Positions 57,201 to 64,000 of a stretch of DNA of 64,000 bases are shown one piece after another (position 1 is the first letter of the stretch; every line of letters starts with the position of its first letter). The DNA is from a virus, in IMG/VR virus record IMGVR_UViG_3300046517_000603, positions 1-64,000 of that record; one strand, 5' to 3'. The notes under the pieces were generated by a model. The model made no database searches and was not told the DNA's origin. It worked only from the letters and a program-made list of their open reading frames with translations. Position numbers and translations under genes: made by a program.

Positions 57201-58685
57201 CTACATCGCCGCTGTCAGAAGATCGCCAGCGATCGAGTCAGAGTTGTACTTCAGAACCGTTCCAGCCTGCACGCAGCACATTGCGCACGCATCCGCGTGG
57301 TTAGGAGATTGAACGCCTCGTTTCTTGGCATCCTCCTTCGTCTCGATACAGATGCGACCTGAAAGGTCAACGTACCACTTAATCTGTTGAAGCTCCTCGG
57401 CGAGAATGGAGTCTTCCGGATCTAGGTCGATCATTCCATCCTCCATCATGTTCCGGAACGTCCACCACATCTCCGAGCGCCGGTTGTTGAACTTTGTCGG
57501 GCTAAGTGCCTTGGCCGAGCCCTCGAAGTTGCCTACCTCGCAGCCGAGCTGCTTCAAACGGTCGTACACGCCGGCACCTAAGCCGATCGAGTCCACGTTC
57601 ATGGGCACCATGCGCGGGAAGTGACGACTGAGATACCTGAAAGCACGATCGGCGCTATCCATGGTGTTCCGCTTCGCCCAGGAGTCAACCTTGCGGATCT
57701 GACCGCCCCGGTTGCGGTAAATGACGGTCATATCCTCGCCCATGCGGGATACGTCCATCCCGTAACGCCCGTACTCGAATCCGGGCAGATCTGTGGTGTG
57801 AGCCCTCACGATCATGCTCGGAGTGATGAGATAGTCGTCGCTGATGTCCGGGAATTCACCCTCGACCTTTGAGATCCACAGGTTCGACCCTTCGCCCCAG
57901 TCCCGGCGGCGCTCATCGACCCAGTCCTTGGTCGTAAGCTGCTTCAGCACCTGCTGGGGACATTCCTCGCCGGTGAACGCGGGAGTATCGAACGCGGATA
58001 TGCGAATGACGTGCCAGTCGGTGCCCGGCTTGCAGTTCTGCGCGAATTCCGACCCAGGGTCATCCGGGTTGCCGATAGCGAGTACGCGGGACTCGTCGTT
58101 GGTTACTAGGGACTTGATGGCGTCCCAGAGCTGCTTCGGGATGCCACACGCCTCATCGGCAATAACTAGCACGTACTCGGCGTGGATGCCCTGAAACGCC
58201 TGCTCGTCGTAGTCCTGCGGCTTGCGGCCCATGGCCACGATCTCTTCACCCGATCGACCCTCGCCCATATGCCACATACACTCCAGCGTGATTCTCCCGA
58301 ACAAGTTGGCTTGACGGTGAGTGCGGCGTATCTCACGCCAGAGGATCGCCTGTACCTGTGGCCAGCTAGGCGCGGTAGTGACAACGAACGCAGAACCGAT
58401 CGGGTGAACAGACGGGTCAAGCCACCAAGACGCGAGTTTGCCAGCGATGAAACTCTTGCCTGGCCCGTGACATGCTTTCACTCCCGTGTACTTGTTGACC
58501 ACGACAGATTCGCAGATCTCCTCCTGCTTGCTCCAAACGTGAGCCTGACAACGCTCTCGAATCCAAAGGGCAGGCTCCGTCCGGTAAACACTCGGAGGAG
58601 GCCAGCAGTATCGCATGACAGCGTCAGCCGTCCCGTGCGGAAGTGAGACTATCCCCAAATCCGACGGGTTCATCAGCTCCATCAT
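57201..58685 (-). CDS. Terminase large subunit, 494 aa
   Basis: Packaging motor ATPase and nuclease. Walker A is KACHGPGKSFIAG (about residue 70), Walker B is YVLVIADEACGIP, and the nuclease acidic residues lie in YGMDVSRMGEDMTV, NVDSIGLGAGVYD and NHADACAMC. The coupling motif region is RVLAIGNPDDPGSEF. ATG 58685 overlaps the small subunit stop. Size and motif spacing are normal. Confidence 0.93.
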   Translation of the reverse strand: MMELMNPSDLGIVSLPHGTADAVMRYCWPPPSVYRTEPALWIRERCQAHVWSKQEEICESVVVNKYTGVKACHGPGKSFIAGKLASWWLDPSVHPIGSAFVVTTAPSWPQVQAILWREIRRTHRQANLFGRITLECMWHMGEGRSGEEIVAMGRKPQDYDEQAFQGIHAEYVLVIADEACGIPKQLWDAIKSLVTNDESRVLAIGNPDDPGSEFAQNCKPGTDWHVIRISAFDTPAFTGEECPQQVLKQLTTKDWVDERRRDWGEGSNLWISKVEGEFPDISDDYLITPSMIVRAHTTDLPGFEYGRYGMDVSRMGEDMTVIYRNRGGQIRKVDSWAKRNTMDSADRAFRYLSRHFPRMVPMNVDSIGLGAGVYDRLKQLGCEVGNFEGSAKALSPTKFNNRRSEMWWTFRNMMEDGMIDLDPEDSILAEELQQIKWYVDLSGRICIETKEDAKKRGVQSPNHADACAMCCVQAGTVLKYNSDSIAGDLLTAAM

Positions 58686-59560
58686 GCTGTTATCGCGAAT
58701 GATTCAACCTCCTCGACTTGAGCATCTTCGATCGCTTCCTCGATGACCTTGCCAGGGTCAACCGACTTCCGGCCCTCCAGAATCACCAAGTGCTTACGAA
58801 CGACTTGAGGCGCCATCTGCGCCTGCTCCGGTGTCAGTTGGAGATCGTCCAGCACACCCATGATGAACCTGGAGAGCGCGATTCCGTACATCTCTGCCAT
58901 CTTGATGGCGCGCTCCGCTAGACCGAGCTTGAGCGCGTCGTTGCCCATCCGGTACAAGAGCGCCACCCGGTCGCGTCTCTCGCGCACATACAGGTGGAAC
59001 TGTTTGCCGACAATTGTGTTCTCGATGCCTTCCTTCTCGTCAAGCTCAGCAATCTTCTCGGAAAGCCACTTGACCTCGCCAGCCGTGATGCGGATTGACC
59101 AGATAATGGCCTCGATGGGGTTCATATCAATCGGAGCGCCCATAAGCTGGGCCCGCTCCTGGACTGCATGGCCGAATCCGACCCTAGTTGAGCCGCCGTG
59201 GTACTTACAGCGGCCGAGGCCCGGATGATCCGTCCCGAACCCAGCAGCCTGTTGACATTTTCCACCGGCTCTCGTCTTCGCCGCGCACTTTCCGGCATAA
59301 GCCAGTTGAGCCTGGCCTGGGATGCCTTCCTTGATCTTCAGCTTCTTCGGTGGGTTGAATCTATGTTTGGGAGCGCCACCCAGCCGTTCGGCCTTGGCAG
59401 CTCCTTTGCGTGGCACCTTCGCGCCGGGTGGCTTGTTCTTGTTCAGATCGGCTCGTCTCTTGGTGCGAACATGAAGCCTCTTCAATTGTTCGACCGAGGC
59501 ATCCGTCATTTGGCCATTCTGGCGCTTGTGGACGTAGTTCTTTGGTGTAGCCACTACCAT
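58682..59560 (-). CDS. Terminase small subunit-like, zinc-knuckle, 292 aa
   Basis: DNA-recognition partner of the large subunit. N-terminus basic (RTKRRADLNKNKPPG ... KHRFNPPKKLKIK). A zinc motif (CAAKTRAGGKCQQAAG ... GRCKYHGG) around residues 92-122 is a common feature of such small subunits. The helical C-terminal half (WSIRITAGEVKWLSEKIAEL, LALYRMGN-type helices) fits oligomerisation. Larger than most small subunits (~150-200). Confidence 0.75.
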   Translation of the reverse strand: MVVATPKNYVHKRQNGQMTDASVEQLKRLHVRTKRRADLNKNKPPGAKVPRKGAAKAERLGGAPKHRFNPPKKLKIKEGIPGQAQLAYAGKCAAKTRAGGKCQQAAGFGTDHPGLGRCKYHGGSTRVGFGHAVQERAQLMGAPIDMNPIEAIIWSIRITAGEVKWLSEKIAELDEKEGIENTIVGKQFHLYVRERRDRVALLYRMGNDALKLGLAERAIKMAEMYGIALSRFIMGVLDDLQLTPEQAQMAPQVVRKHLVILEGRKSVDPGKVIEEAIEDAQVEEVESFAITA

Positions 59561-59757
59561 GGCCTCTCTGGAGGCTTGGCCGTGTACTTGATCGAGCTGA
59601 CTTGGCGAAAGTCATTCCACCAGTCCAAGTCTCGGCTCCACTCGTACGTCATTGGGAGGGAGTAGAGCTGATCGGCTCCCAGTTCTATGGGTTCCCAATC
59701 GACCGCACGGATAGCGACCGGCGGGAGCGGATCGGGCAGCATGTACGGGACTGACAC
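59554..59757 (-). CDS. Hypothetical protein, 67 aa
   Basis: GTG 59757 or ATG 59742; neither has a strong site. Proline-rich start (MLPDPLPPVAIRAVDWEPIE), then aromatic-rich (YEWSRDLDWWNDFR). Overlaps the terminase small gene by seven bases. Unknown. Confidence 0.55.
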   Translation of the reverse strand: MSVPYMLPDPLPPVAIRAVDWEPIELGADQLYSLPMTYEWSRDLDWWNDFRQVSSIKYTAKPPERPW

Positions 59758-59831
59758 CGGGCGGGATCGTACCTATGATTCGGCGCTCGCGCTAGTAGCC
59801 GCTCAGAAACGGCTTGAACAAAGGGATTTGA

Positions 59832-59880
59832 GGCGTTACGCGAGCGCGCGTGCGGTCGCGCGTACGCGCGAGGCGCGAGA
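59832..59880. repeat. Alternating CG-rich island
   Basis: GCGTTACGCGAGCGCGCGTG and GCGCGTACGCGCGAGGCGCG: alternating purine-pyrimidine runs like those at 12327-12352 and 62951-63063. It encodes the Arg/Ala tail of the RuvC-like protein. Confidence 0.6.
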
Positions 59881-60417
59881 GCTTTGCTGAATCAAAGCGA
59901 CTCTCAAAGCTACATGCTTCCACGCAGACCGCTCGTGTTGGTGGCCTCTCACCCAGACGCCCCAATCTTTGAGGCGCTCGGCCCGAGCGAAGGAGCTGGC
60001 TTGAGCCGGAGTCTGCCAATAGACGAAGACCGGCGGGACTTCACCGCAGTTCCAACGCTCGTGTTCGTGAGCCGAACCCAGCCGGTAGTAGTAAACACCC
60101 TGGCCAATGTTGACTGCCCGTAATGGGGCCTTGCCGCTAGGAGTCTTCGGGCCCAGAACAAAAGACTCGATCACCATATAGCAGTCATGGGGCGGAATCC
60201 CCATCCCCATGACCCATGTCTTGTAGAGGGTGCGCCATCTCCGGCAGATCATTGTGACCTGGTTCCGGTCGCTGTCCTCTATCGTCAACTGTCCAGGAGC
60301 GAGCTTGGTCTCGATCGCTTCCTTGACAGTCTGAGCTTCCTTGTGAAAGGTTGCCCAGGCGAGCCCCGTAGACCCGCCTGGGTCAACCGCGAATATCGAG
60401 TACAGATTTTCCACCAT
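59836..60417 (-). CDS. RuvC-like Holliday junction nuclease, 193 aa
   Basis: RNase H-fold nuclease. Catalytic candidates: Asp in IFAVDPGGSTGLAWA, Glu in CYMVIESFVLG, and the late His/Asp region RGHQHERSAWKHVALRVALI. ATG 60417 follows GGGAGCGC. It sits before the terminase genes, so it likely resolves branched DNA before packaging. The last ~12 residues (RASRVRATARALA) come from a CG-alternating island and may be non-essential. Confidence 0.75.
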   Translation of the reverse strand: MVENLYSIFAVDPGGSTGLAWATFHKEAQTVKEAIETKLAPGQLTIEDSDRNQVTMICRRWRTLYKTWVMGMGIPPHDCYMVIESFVLGPKTPSGKAPLRAVNIGQGVYYYRLGSAHEHERWNCGEVPPVFVYWQTPAQASSFARAERLKDWGVWVRGHQHERSAWKHVALRVALIQQSSRASRVRATARALA

Positions 60418-60440
60418 GCGCTCCCATGGTAGTGGTTTGG

Positions 60441-61100
60441 CTACGGAGCCTTCACCAGATGGATGATGATCTCGTCCTGACCCGTGCAGCTATGGGGAGG
60501 ACTGACGTGTAGCTCGCCGGACGACGTATTTTCGCAAACAGGCAGAATAGTGAAGTTGTCGTCGTCGTCCTTCCCGCCTGGGCCAGTTGGTCCAGTCGGG
60601 CCACGCTGACCCGTGCCGGTTGGGCCTCGCGGGCCAGTAGCACCTTTTGGCCCAGTTGGGCCCTTGGGCCCTGGCGGCCCAGTGTCGCCCTTGTCGCCCT
60701 TTGGCCCGGTTGGGCCCTTTGGTCCAGTAGCACCCTTCGGCCCCGGAGCGCCGGTAGCGCCCTTTGGACCTGGAGGTCCAGTTGCTCCCTTGGGCCCGGT
60801 TGTCCCCTTCGGGCCTTTCGGGCCGGTGGCGCCTTTGGGCCCTGGCGGGCCAGGTGGGCCCGTGGCTCCCTTGGGGCCTGTTGCTCCACGCTGATTCCAG
60901 TTGAGTGGGATCTCGTAGAACTGGCACTGCGCCGTCGGCGCGTTGATGACGCGAAGAACGCCGGCAGTCTGCTGGGGCGTCCCGGTCTTGGCGTAGCAAC
61001 CGTGGATCACGCCATTCGCGTCAGGAATGCTAGCGTTGACAGCGGTGGCGACCCCGAACGTGGCTCCAGCCACAACCAAAGCCACTATGAGTCTCTTCAT
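60441..61100 (-). CDS. Secreted collagen-like protein, 219 aa
   Basis: ATG 61100 follows GGGAGGGAG. Signal peptide [20 protein letters not shown]; then a small N-terminal block ([35 protein letters not shown]) very like secreted proteins of soil Actinobacteria; then ~32 Gly-X-Y triplets rich in GATGPKG and GPPGPKG (residues 72-175); then a Cys-containing C-terminal domain. In virions such repeats form a triple helix; a signal peptide is odd for a virion part and suggests host origin or export to the cell surface. Confidence 0.82.
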   Translation of the reverse strand: MKRLIVALVVAGATFGVATAVNASIPDANGVIHGCYAKTGTPQQTAGVLRVINAPTAQCQFYEIPLNWNQRGATGPKGATGPPGPPGPKGATGPKGPKGTTGPKGATGPPGPKGATGAPGPKGATGPKGPTGPKGDKGDTGPPGPKGPTGPKGATGPRGPTGTGQRGPTGPTGPGGKDDDDNFTILPVCENTSSGELHVSPPHSCTGQDEIIIHLVKAP

Positions 61101-61109
61101 CTCCCTCCC

Positions 61110-61349
61110 TCACGTCGATGTAACCCCGGCGACTTCAATCCTCGTGGTGCCGGGGATAATTGTCGGCTCTATGCTCCACTCCTCCATGATCGCGGACGCA
61201 TCCACGAGTATAAGCCACTCGTAGTCCGCCATATGCGGCCCGATGTGGCGTACGTTGTGGTTTGGACAGATCGGCAGCTCGTTGAAGATTTCAACAGCGG
61301 CCCGGATCGTGTCCCGCTGGTAGTCCGTGAGCGGTAGTGAGTGGTTCAT
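61110..61349 (-). CDS. Hypothetical protein, 79 aa
   Basis: ATG 61349 chosen because a GGGTGGCGG/CCGCCACCC hairpin (61357-61390) occupies the upstream region, matching the leader design elsewhere; a GTG at 61388 would place the hairpin inside the gene. Two helices and His/Cys residues (AAVEIFNELPICPNHNVRHI) could bind metal. Unknown. Confidence 0.6.
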   Translation of the reverse strand: MNHSLPLTDYQRDTIRAAVEIFNELPICPNHNVRHIGPHMADYEWLILVDASAIMEEWSIEPTIIPGTTRIEVAGVTST

Positions 61350-61356
61350 ATCCGGC

Positions 61357-61390
61357 GGGTGGCGGCAGATCCGGAAATCCACCGCCACCC
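61357..61390 (-). promoter_or_regulatory. 9-bp hairpin leader before gene at 61349
   Basis: GGGTGGCGG (61357-61365) pairs with CCGCCACCC (61382-61390), 16-base loop, seven bases before the ATG in - RNA. Confidence 0.65.
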
Positions 61391-61420
61391 GTTACCACGA
61401 GGGATCATGCACGAGGGAGT

Positions 61421-61573
61421 CTAGCAGGGATCGCCGCGTACGTCTAGCTTAGGCAACCCACAGTACGGGCAGCTCTCTCCGGTGCATTGTACTAGGATGG
61501 TCCGGCCGGGGTAGAGGAGCATGTGGTTGTGCTTGATAGGGGTGCGGCGTCGCCTGAAGGTGGGCAGTTTCAT
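61421..61573 (-). CDS. Small zinc-knuckle protein, 50 aa
   Basis: ATGA-coupled to the gene upstream. Basic N-terminus (KLPTFRRRRTPIKHNH) and a CTGESCPYCGLPK cluster plus a terminal Cys. Nucleic-acid or host-protein contact likely; no family. Confidence 0.7.
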   Translation of the reverse strand: MKLPTFRRRRTPIKHNHMLLYPGRTILVQCTGESCPYCGLPKLDVRGDPC

Positions 61574-62469
61574 TGGAACCTCACAGTGGCTCGGAGTCTG
61601 ATCGGAACGCGGGGCCAGGGCCGGAAGGTGTTCCAGCAATCCGGAGCTCCATAGCCACCCTCCCACCCGTGGATGGCAAGTCCACAAAGATCGTCCTTCC
61701 CCCACCGAGGAATCTCCGTTTGGTTCTTGAGGCGGCCATCAGGGGCGAGGCAATACTTCGGAGCGGGTTTGATGGAGCCGTCATAGCCCATTGAGAGGTT
61801 TGAGAGCGGTTCGGCCGCATTTGCGGGCTTTAACCACGGATTCCAGTCGATTTGGCTAAATCTGATCGTTAATTGGGGGAATTGAGTCGCTTTCGGCCGA
61901 AGGACGTATCGGAAGCGCGTTTTGTGCGGAATTTGGCAAGTTTTCCGGACGGGGTTGGTGAATTTGGTCAAATCGTACGTTTGGAGCTTCTTTCCGTGAA
62001 TATCAAAGACGTCACACGTCTTATAGCCCAAAAGTCCATTAAAACAGAGCTTGGGCTCCTTGTACCAGATGTCATCACGGAATTGAGGGGTGGCGGTGAC
62101 TACGGCCGAGAGCTGATTCATGTTCTGGGAGAACTCATATTCCCATTTGACGCGTAGGCAGGGGGTTGTCTCGGCCGGCAGAATGAACATCCCTTCAGTT
62201 TTGTCGGGGTCTGCCTGCGCTAGGGTGCGGCTGGTGAATTCCCAAACATGGTTCCAGAACTCGGCCTTGTCGTGCGGAATCGGTGGCCTGGCGATGATCA
62301 TCCCGAAAGCGAACAGGCCACCGTAGCGAGGGTCGTTGATGGTCCGGGTTTGTTTCTCGGTATCATCCTTCACCAGTGGGGCTTTCGGGTTGGCGCGCGG
62401 GTGAACCCGAGAATAGGTAGCCGCGTCCCGGAGCCACGTGTAAGTATTTGTGGTTTGAAGGGCTGTCAT
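61570..62469 (-). CDS. Hypothetical protein, 299 aa
   Basis: ATG 62469 chosen; the longer upstream frame overlaps the basic protein gene in another frame and has low-complexity Arg/Ser. Sequence includes many Trp, Tyr and Pro (TYTWLRDAATYSRVHPRANP, FAFGMIIARPPIPHDKAEFW) and a beta-rich centre, suggesting a virion or secreted surface protein. Not recognised. Its base use (many AATTC, TTTG) shifts toward the AT-rich end. Confidence 0.7.
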   Translation of the reverse strand: MTALQTTNTYTWLRDAATYSRVHPRANPKAPLVKDDTEKQTRTINDPRYGGLFAFGMIIARPPIPHDKAEFWNHVWEFTSRTLAQADPDKTEGMFILPAETTPCLRVKWEYEFSQNMNQLSAVVTATPQFRDDIWYKEPKLCFNGLLGYKTCDVFDIHGKKLQTYDLTKFTNPVRKTCQIPHKTRFRYVLRPKATQFPQLTIRFSQIDWNPWLKPANAAEPLSNLSMGYDGSIKPAPKYCLAPDGRLKNQTEIPRWGKDDLCGLAIHGWEGGYGAPDCWNTFRPWPRVPIRLRATVRFQ

Positions 62470-62473
62470 GGCG

Positions 62474-62680
62474 TCACTTGCGTTTCTTCGGCTTCTGTGG
62501 CCGGCGGAGCTTGGCGCCCTTGCCGTAAGTGGACTTGACCTTCCGGGTTGTTGATGTTCCGCGCTTCCCGTACTTGTTCGCCTTGGCGTAGAAGACACTC
62601 GCGCCCTTTTTAGCGCCATAACGCTTCTTCATCGCTCGGAGGGCTTTGTTTCCGCCCCGGCCGTAGGCACGTTTGGGCAT
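62474..62680 (-). CDS. Small very basic protein, 68 aa
   Basis: Over one third Arg and Lys: MPKRAYGRGGNKALRAMKKR, ANKYGKRGTSTTRKVKSTYG, RRPQKPKKRK. Similar tiny proteins (often starting MPKxAY and containing VFYAKANKYGK) recur in actinophages. Likely binds DNA or RNA. Starts one base after the previous stop. Confidence 0.78.
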   Translation of the reverse strand: MPKRAYGRGGNKALRAMKKRYGAKKGASVFYAKANKYGKRGTSTTRKVKSTYGKGAKLRRPQKPKKRK

Positions 62681-62681
62681 A

Positions 62682-62888
62682 TCAGACCCTCGCCCGGTTG
62701 AGGCTGCCGAGCTTCGTGTAGGTGTCATCGGTGAAGCAGTGGCAGTCGCCGGTATGGCCCTTGGGGAGCTGACAGAGGTGGTTGCCGTTGAGGGAAGGGG
62801 TGTTGGTCGTACAACCAGGCCCCCACATGAAGTTGCAAACGCCTTTGTCGCCTAAACTGCTGCCTGGGTCTTGGTCGGTGGTTGACAT
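62682..62888 (-). CDS. Cys/His-rich small protein, 68 aa
   Basis: First gene of the - strand operon. ATG 62888 follows AAAGGAGTGATCC. Cysteines at NFMWGPGCTTNT, HLCQLPKGHTGDCHCFTD and GVCNF could coordinate zinc; the LCQLPKGHTGDCH pattern is a known small metal-binding motif in actinophage proteins. Because it is first, it may be expressed early from the adjacent control region. Confidence 0.72.
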   Translation of the reverse strand: MSTTDQDPGSSLGDKGVCNFMWGPGCTTNTPSLNGNHLCQLPKGHTGDCHCFTDDTYTKLGSLNRARV

Positions 62889-62945
62889 GGATCACTCCTT
62901 TCGGATCGGGCCTCGGATTCTAGCGGGACTAGGCGCGTGCGGCTC

Positions 62946-63075
62946 CTCCTACGCGCAAGTACGCGCGCGCGTATGCGCCCCTGCGCGCACGCGCGCGCGC
63001 GCTGTACTTAGATATATATAAGAGTTGGTAGTATGTAGGCGCGCGCAAGTACGCGCGTATACGTGCGCGTAGGAG
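62946..63075. repeat. Large inverted repeat with CTCCTACGCGCA arms
   Basis: Perfect 12-bp arms at 62946-62957 and 63064-63075 enclose alternating CG tracts, two direct copies of GCGCAAGTACGCGCG (62953-62967 and 63044-63058) and an AT core (63011-63022). Same arm word as at 12271-12310. Confidence 0.8.
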
Positions 63076-63134
63076 TACGAAAATCTGCTAAGACCAGCTA
63101 GCTCGCGGGCGAAGTGTAGTTGGAAATTGGAATT

Positions 63135-63146
63135 TACCTGGAAATC
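63135..63146 (+). repeat. TACCTGGAAATC, second copy
   Basis: Identical 12-mer to 12160-12171 in the terminator arm near the other CG inverted repeat; both lie within about 110 bases of a CTCCTACGCGC repeat. Confidence 0.6.
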
Positions 63147-63217
63147 ACACTATTTTTTGTATAGTTTGGCGTTTTCTGGCTAGGCGACTGGTCAAAAGGC
63201 CTGGAAAAGTGGGTTTT

Positions 63218-63246
63218 TTGTGTTTTCTAGTTGAATTGCTTAGAAT
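63218..63246 (+). promoter_or_regulatory. Candidate sigma70-like promoter
   Basis: TTGTGT, 17-base spacer, TAGAAT, reading rightward. Score is modest at -35 but spacing is ideal, and the region is AT-rich. It would drive rightward transcription toward the window end. Confidence 0.4.
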
Positions 63247-63631
63247 GTGAATTTGGTTTTTAATGCAGACCTATAGGTCCACAGCCGGAGTCCCTTCTGT
63301 ATAATTTTCGCCTCCAAAGTAGTGGCGTTTATACCGCTGAAACATTTGATTTCACATTTGATTCCACCAACTCAATTGCGGGTAGTCCGATCCCCCTATT
63401 GATACTGGAAAGTGTGGTATTAGCAGGGATTTTCCACCCCCGATCGAATCACGACCCCTGGCGGTATCCCCTCCCCTACCTCTAGCTCGACCCGTAATTA
63501 GTTCCACTATCAATTACCCTCCCCACCCCCTTATCCCCTCGGAATAGAGCTCATTAATTCATATCGGTCAATTATTACACGATTTTCAATATTCCATTCC
63601 CGATAGGCTTAACTCGCGAGAGCGAGGCGCT

Positions 63632-63847
63632 ATGGCGCCGCCCCTCCGCGAGGTTGAGCTTCTGAATCGACTTCGCTACTCGGATTGTTCCCGGTATTCG
63701 GGGCGCCGAATTTTCCCCCGGATTCCCAATCCGAACGGTTCATTGGAGGCGGATATCGGACGCAAATTGCCTAGCCGGATTTGCGCCTCGGATATCGGTT
63801 ACTTCGATGAATACGCGGGTAATTGGGAGGGACGCAATTATGCGTAG
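63632..63847 (+). CDS. Doubtful small protein, 71 aa
   Basis: ATG 63632 has no good ribosome site. The product is Arg-rich (LLNRLRYSDCSRYSGRRIFP) with no motif. Base use matches the GAATTC-rich first kilobase, where frames stay open by composition. Kept because the length is above chance for this AT/CG-mixed stretch, but likely not real. Confidence 0.25.
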   Translation: MAPPLREVELLNRLRYSDCSRYSGRRIFPRIPNPNGSLEADIGRKLPSRICASDIGYFDEYAGNWEGRNYA

Positions 63848-64000
63848 ATTCCGTGAGCCCCGCCCGTCGGGGAGGGGGAATTGAGAGTCGATACCGCGCC
63901 AAATTCTTCTTCCGAATTTTGAGGGGATTACGAGCGAGGGGTCGTTACTCAAAATCCAATTCGGCCGCCGATTGTTTGGTAGCGAATTTTGACGCTAATA
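63848..64000. other. End of window, nothing called
   Basis: A GGGAGGG (63828-63834) and GGGGAGGGGGAA (63869-63880) look like ribosome sites, but only frames of under 20 codons follow. Composition equals that of 1-1130, so coding may resume beyond the window or, if the genome is circular, at position 25. Confidence 0.4.

Larger units (their letters stand above)
62889..63631. other. Divergent control region, no genes
   Basis: 743 bases without a coding frame I would support. The left part is alternating CG (62935-63070), the right part AT-rich (63120-63600) with T-runs and TATA-like words (GATATATATAAG at 63011-63022, TATAAT at 63300-63305). It separates the leftward late operon from rightward genes and is the best place for main promoters or an origin. 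Confidence 0.6.

Noticed and set aside
60613-60894. + strand [11 protein letters not shown]-type frame
   Set aside because: Antisense image of the Gly-X-Y codons of the collagen-like gene.
1-64000. Integrase, repressor, attachment site, CRISPR array, insertion sequence
   Set aside because: No recombinase motifs, no regularly spaced 20-40 base repeats and no transposase were seen on either strand; the phage looks strictly lytic on this evidence.

Overview
This window is most of the genome of a strictly lytic, contractile-tailed (myovirus-type) phage. It carries a tail sheath, tail tube, tape measure, gp25-like wedge, baseplate J protein, Mu/P2-type tail completion proteins and a Mu-gp29-type portal, and I see no integrase or repressor. 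The host is probably a GC-rich actinobacterium. The evidence is a secreted Rpf-like transglycosylase, a secreted collagen-like protein whose N-terminal block ([12 protein letters not shown]) resembles secreted proteins of soil Actinobacteria/Thermoleophilia, a ThyX thymidylate synthase, a DnaE-type polymerase, and strong AAGGAGGG ribosome sites with many GTG/TTG starts.

Layout. (1) 1-1.2 kb: small genes in a compositionally distinct, GAATTC/CCGGAA-rich stretch, including a repetitive, possibly relic reading frame. (2) 1.2-10 kb, + strand: about 28 small, mostly unknown genes in short ATGA-coupled blocks. Nearly every block begins with the same leader: one or two stable RNA hairpins, then an AAGGAGGG ribosome site. 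Several products carry CxxC zinc knuckles; one is a KTSC protein, one a DUF6011-like protein and one an AT-hook protein. (3) 10-28.4 kb, + strand: replication, recombination and nucleotide metabolism. This holds an SF2/Snf2 helicase, a Cas4/RecB-like nuclease, a GT-A glycosyltransferase, a Sak4-like ATPase, an SSB-like protein, a CHC2-TOPRIM primase fused to an MCM-like AAA+ helicase, an HNH endonuclease, an FAD protein, a HAD phosphatase, an Nmad1-like protein, a SAM methyltransferase-like protein, DNA polymerase III alpha, an HU-like protein and ThyX. (4) 28.4-62.9 kb, - strand: virion and lysis genes, transcribed convergently with the left arm, running from small accessory genes, RuvC-like nuclease, terminase, endolysin, portal, protease and capsid through neck and tail genes to baseplate and fibres. 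(5) 62.9-64 kb: a largely non-coding, AT-rich control region with an alternating CG inverted repeat and candidate promoters for divergent transcription.

How it works together. The left arm would be expressed early: small host-interacting proteins, then replication. The right arm is the late virion operon. A -1 frameshift at a G5 run links the two tail assembly chaperone products. Three structural proteins share a lectin-like N-terminal region plus proline/alanine/serine-rich repeats; two of them consist largely of more than 20 copies of a ~21-residue 'PPA-F-TASSVAP' repeat that I do not recognise from any named family. No tRNA, CRISPR array or insertion sequence was seen. Function calls come from motif reading alone, without database searches.
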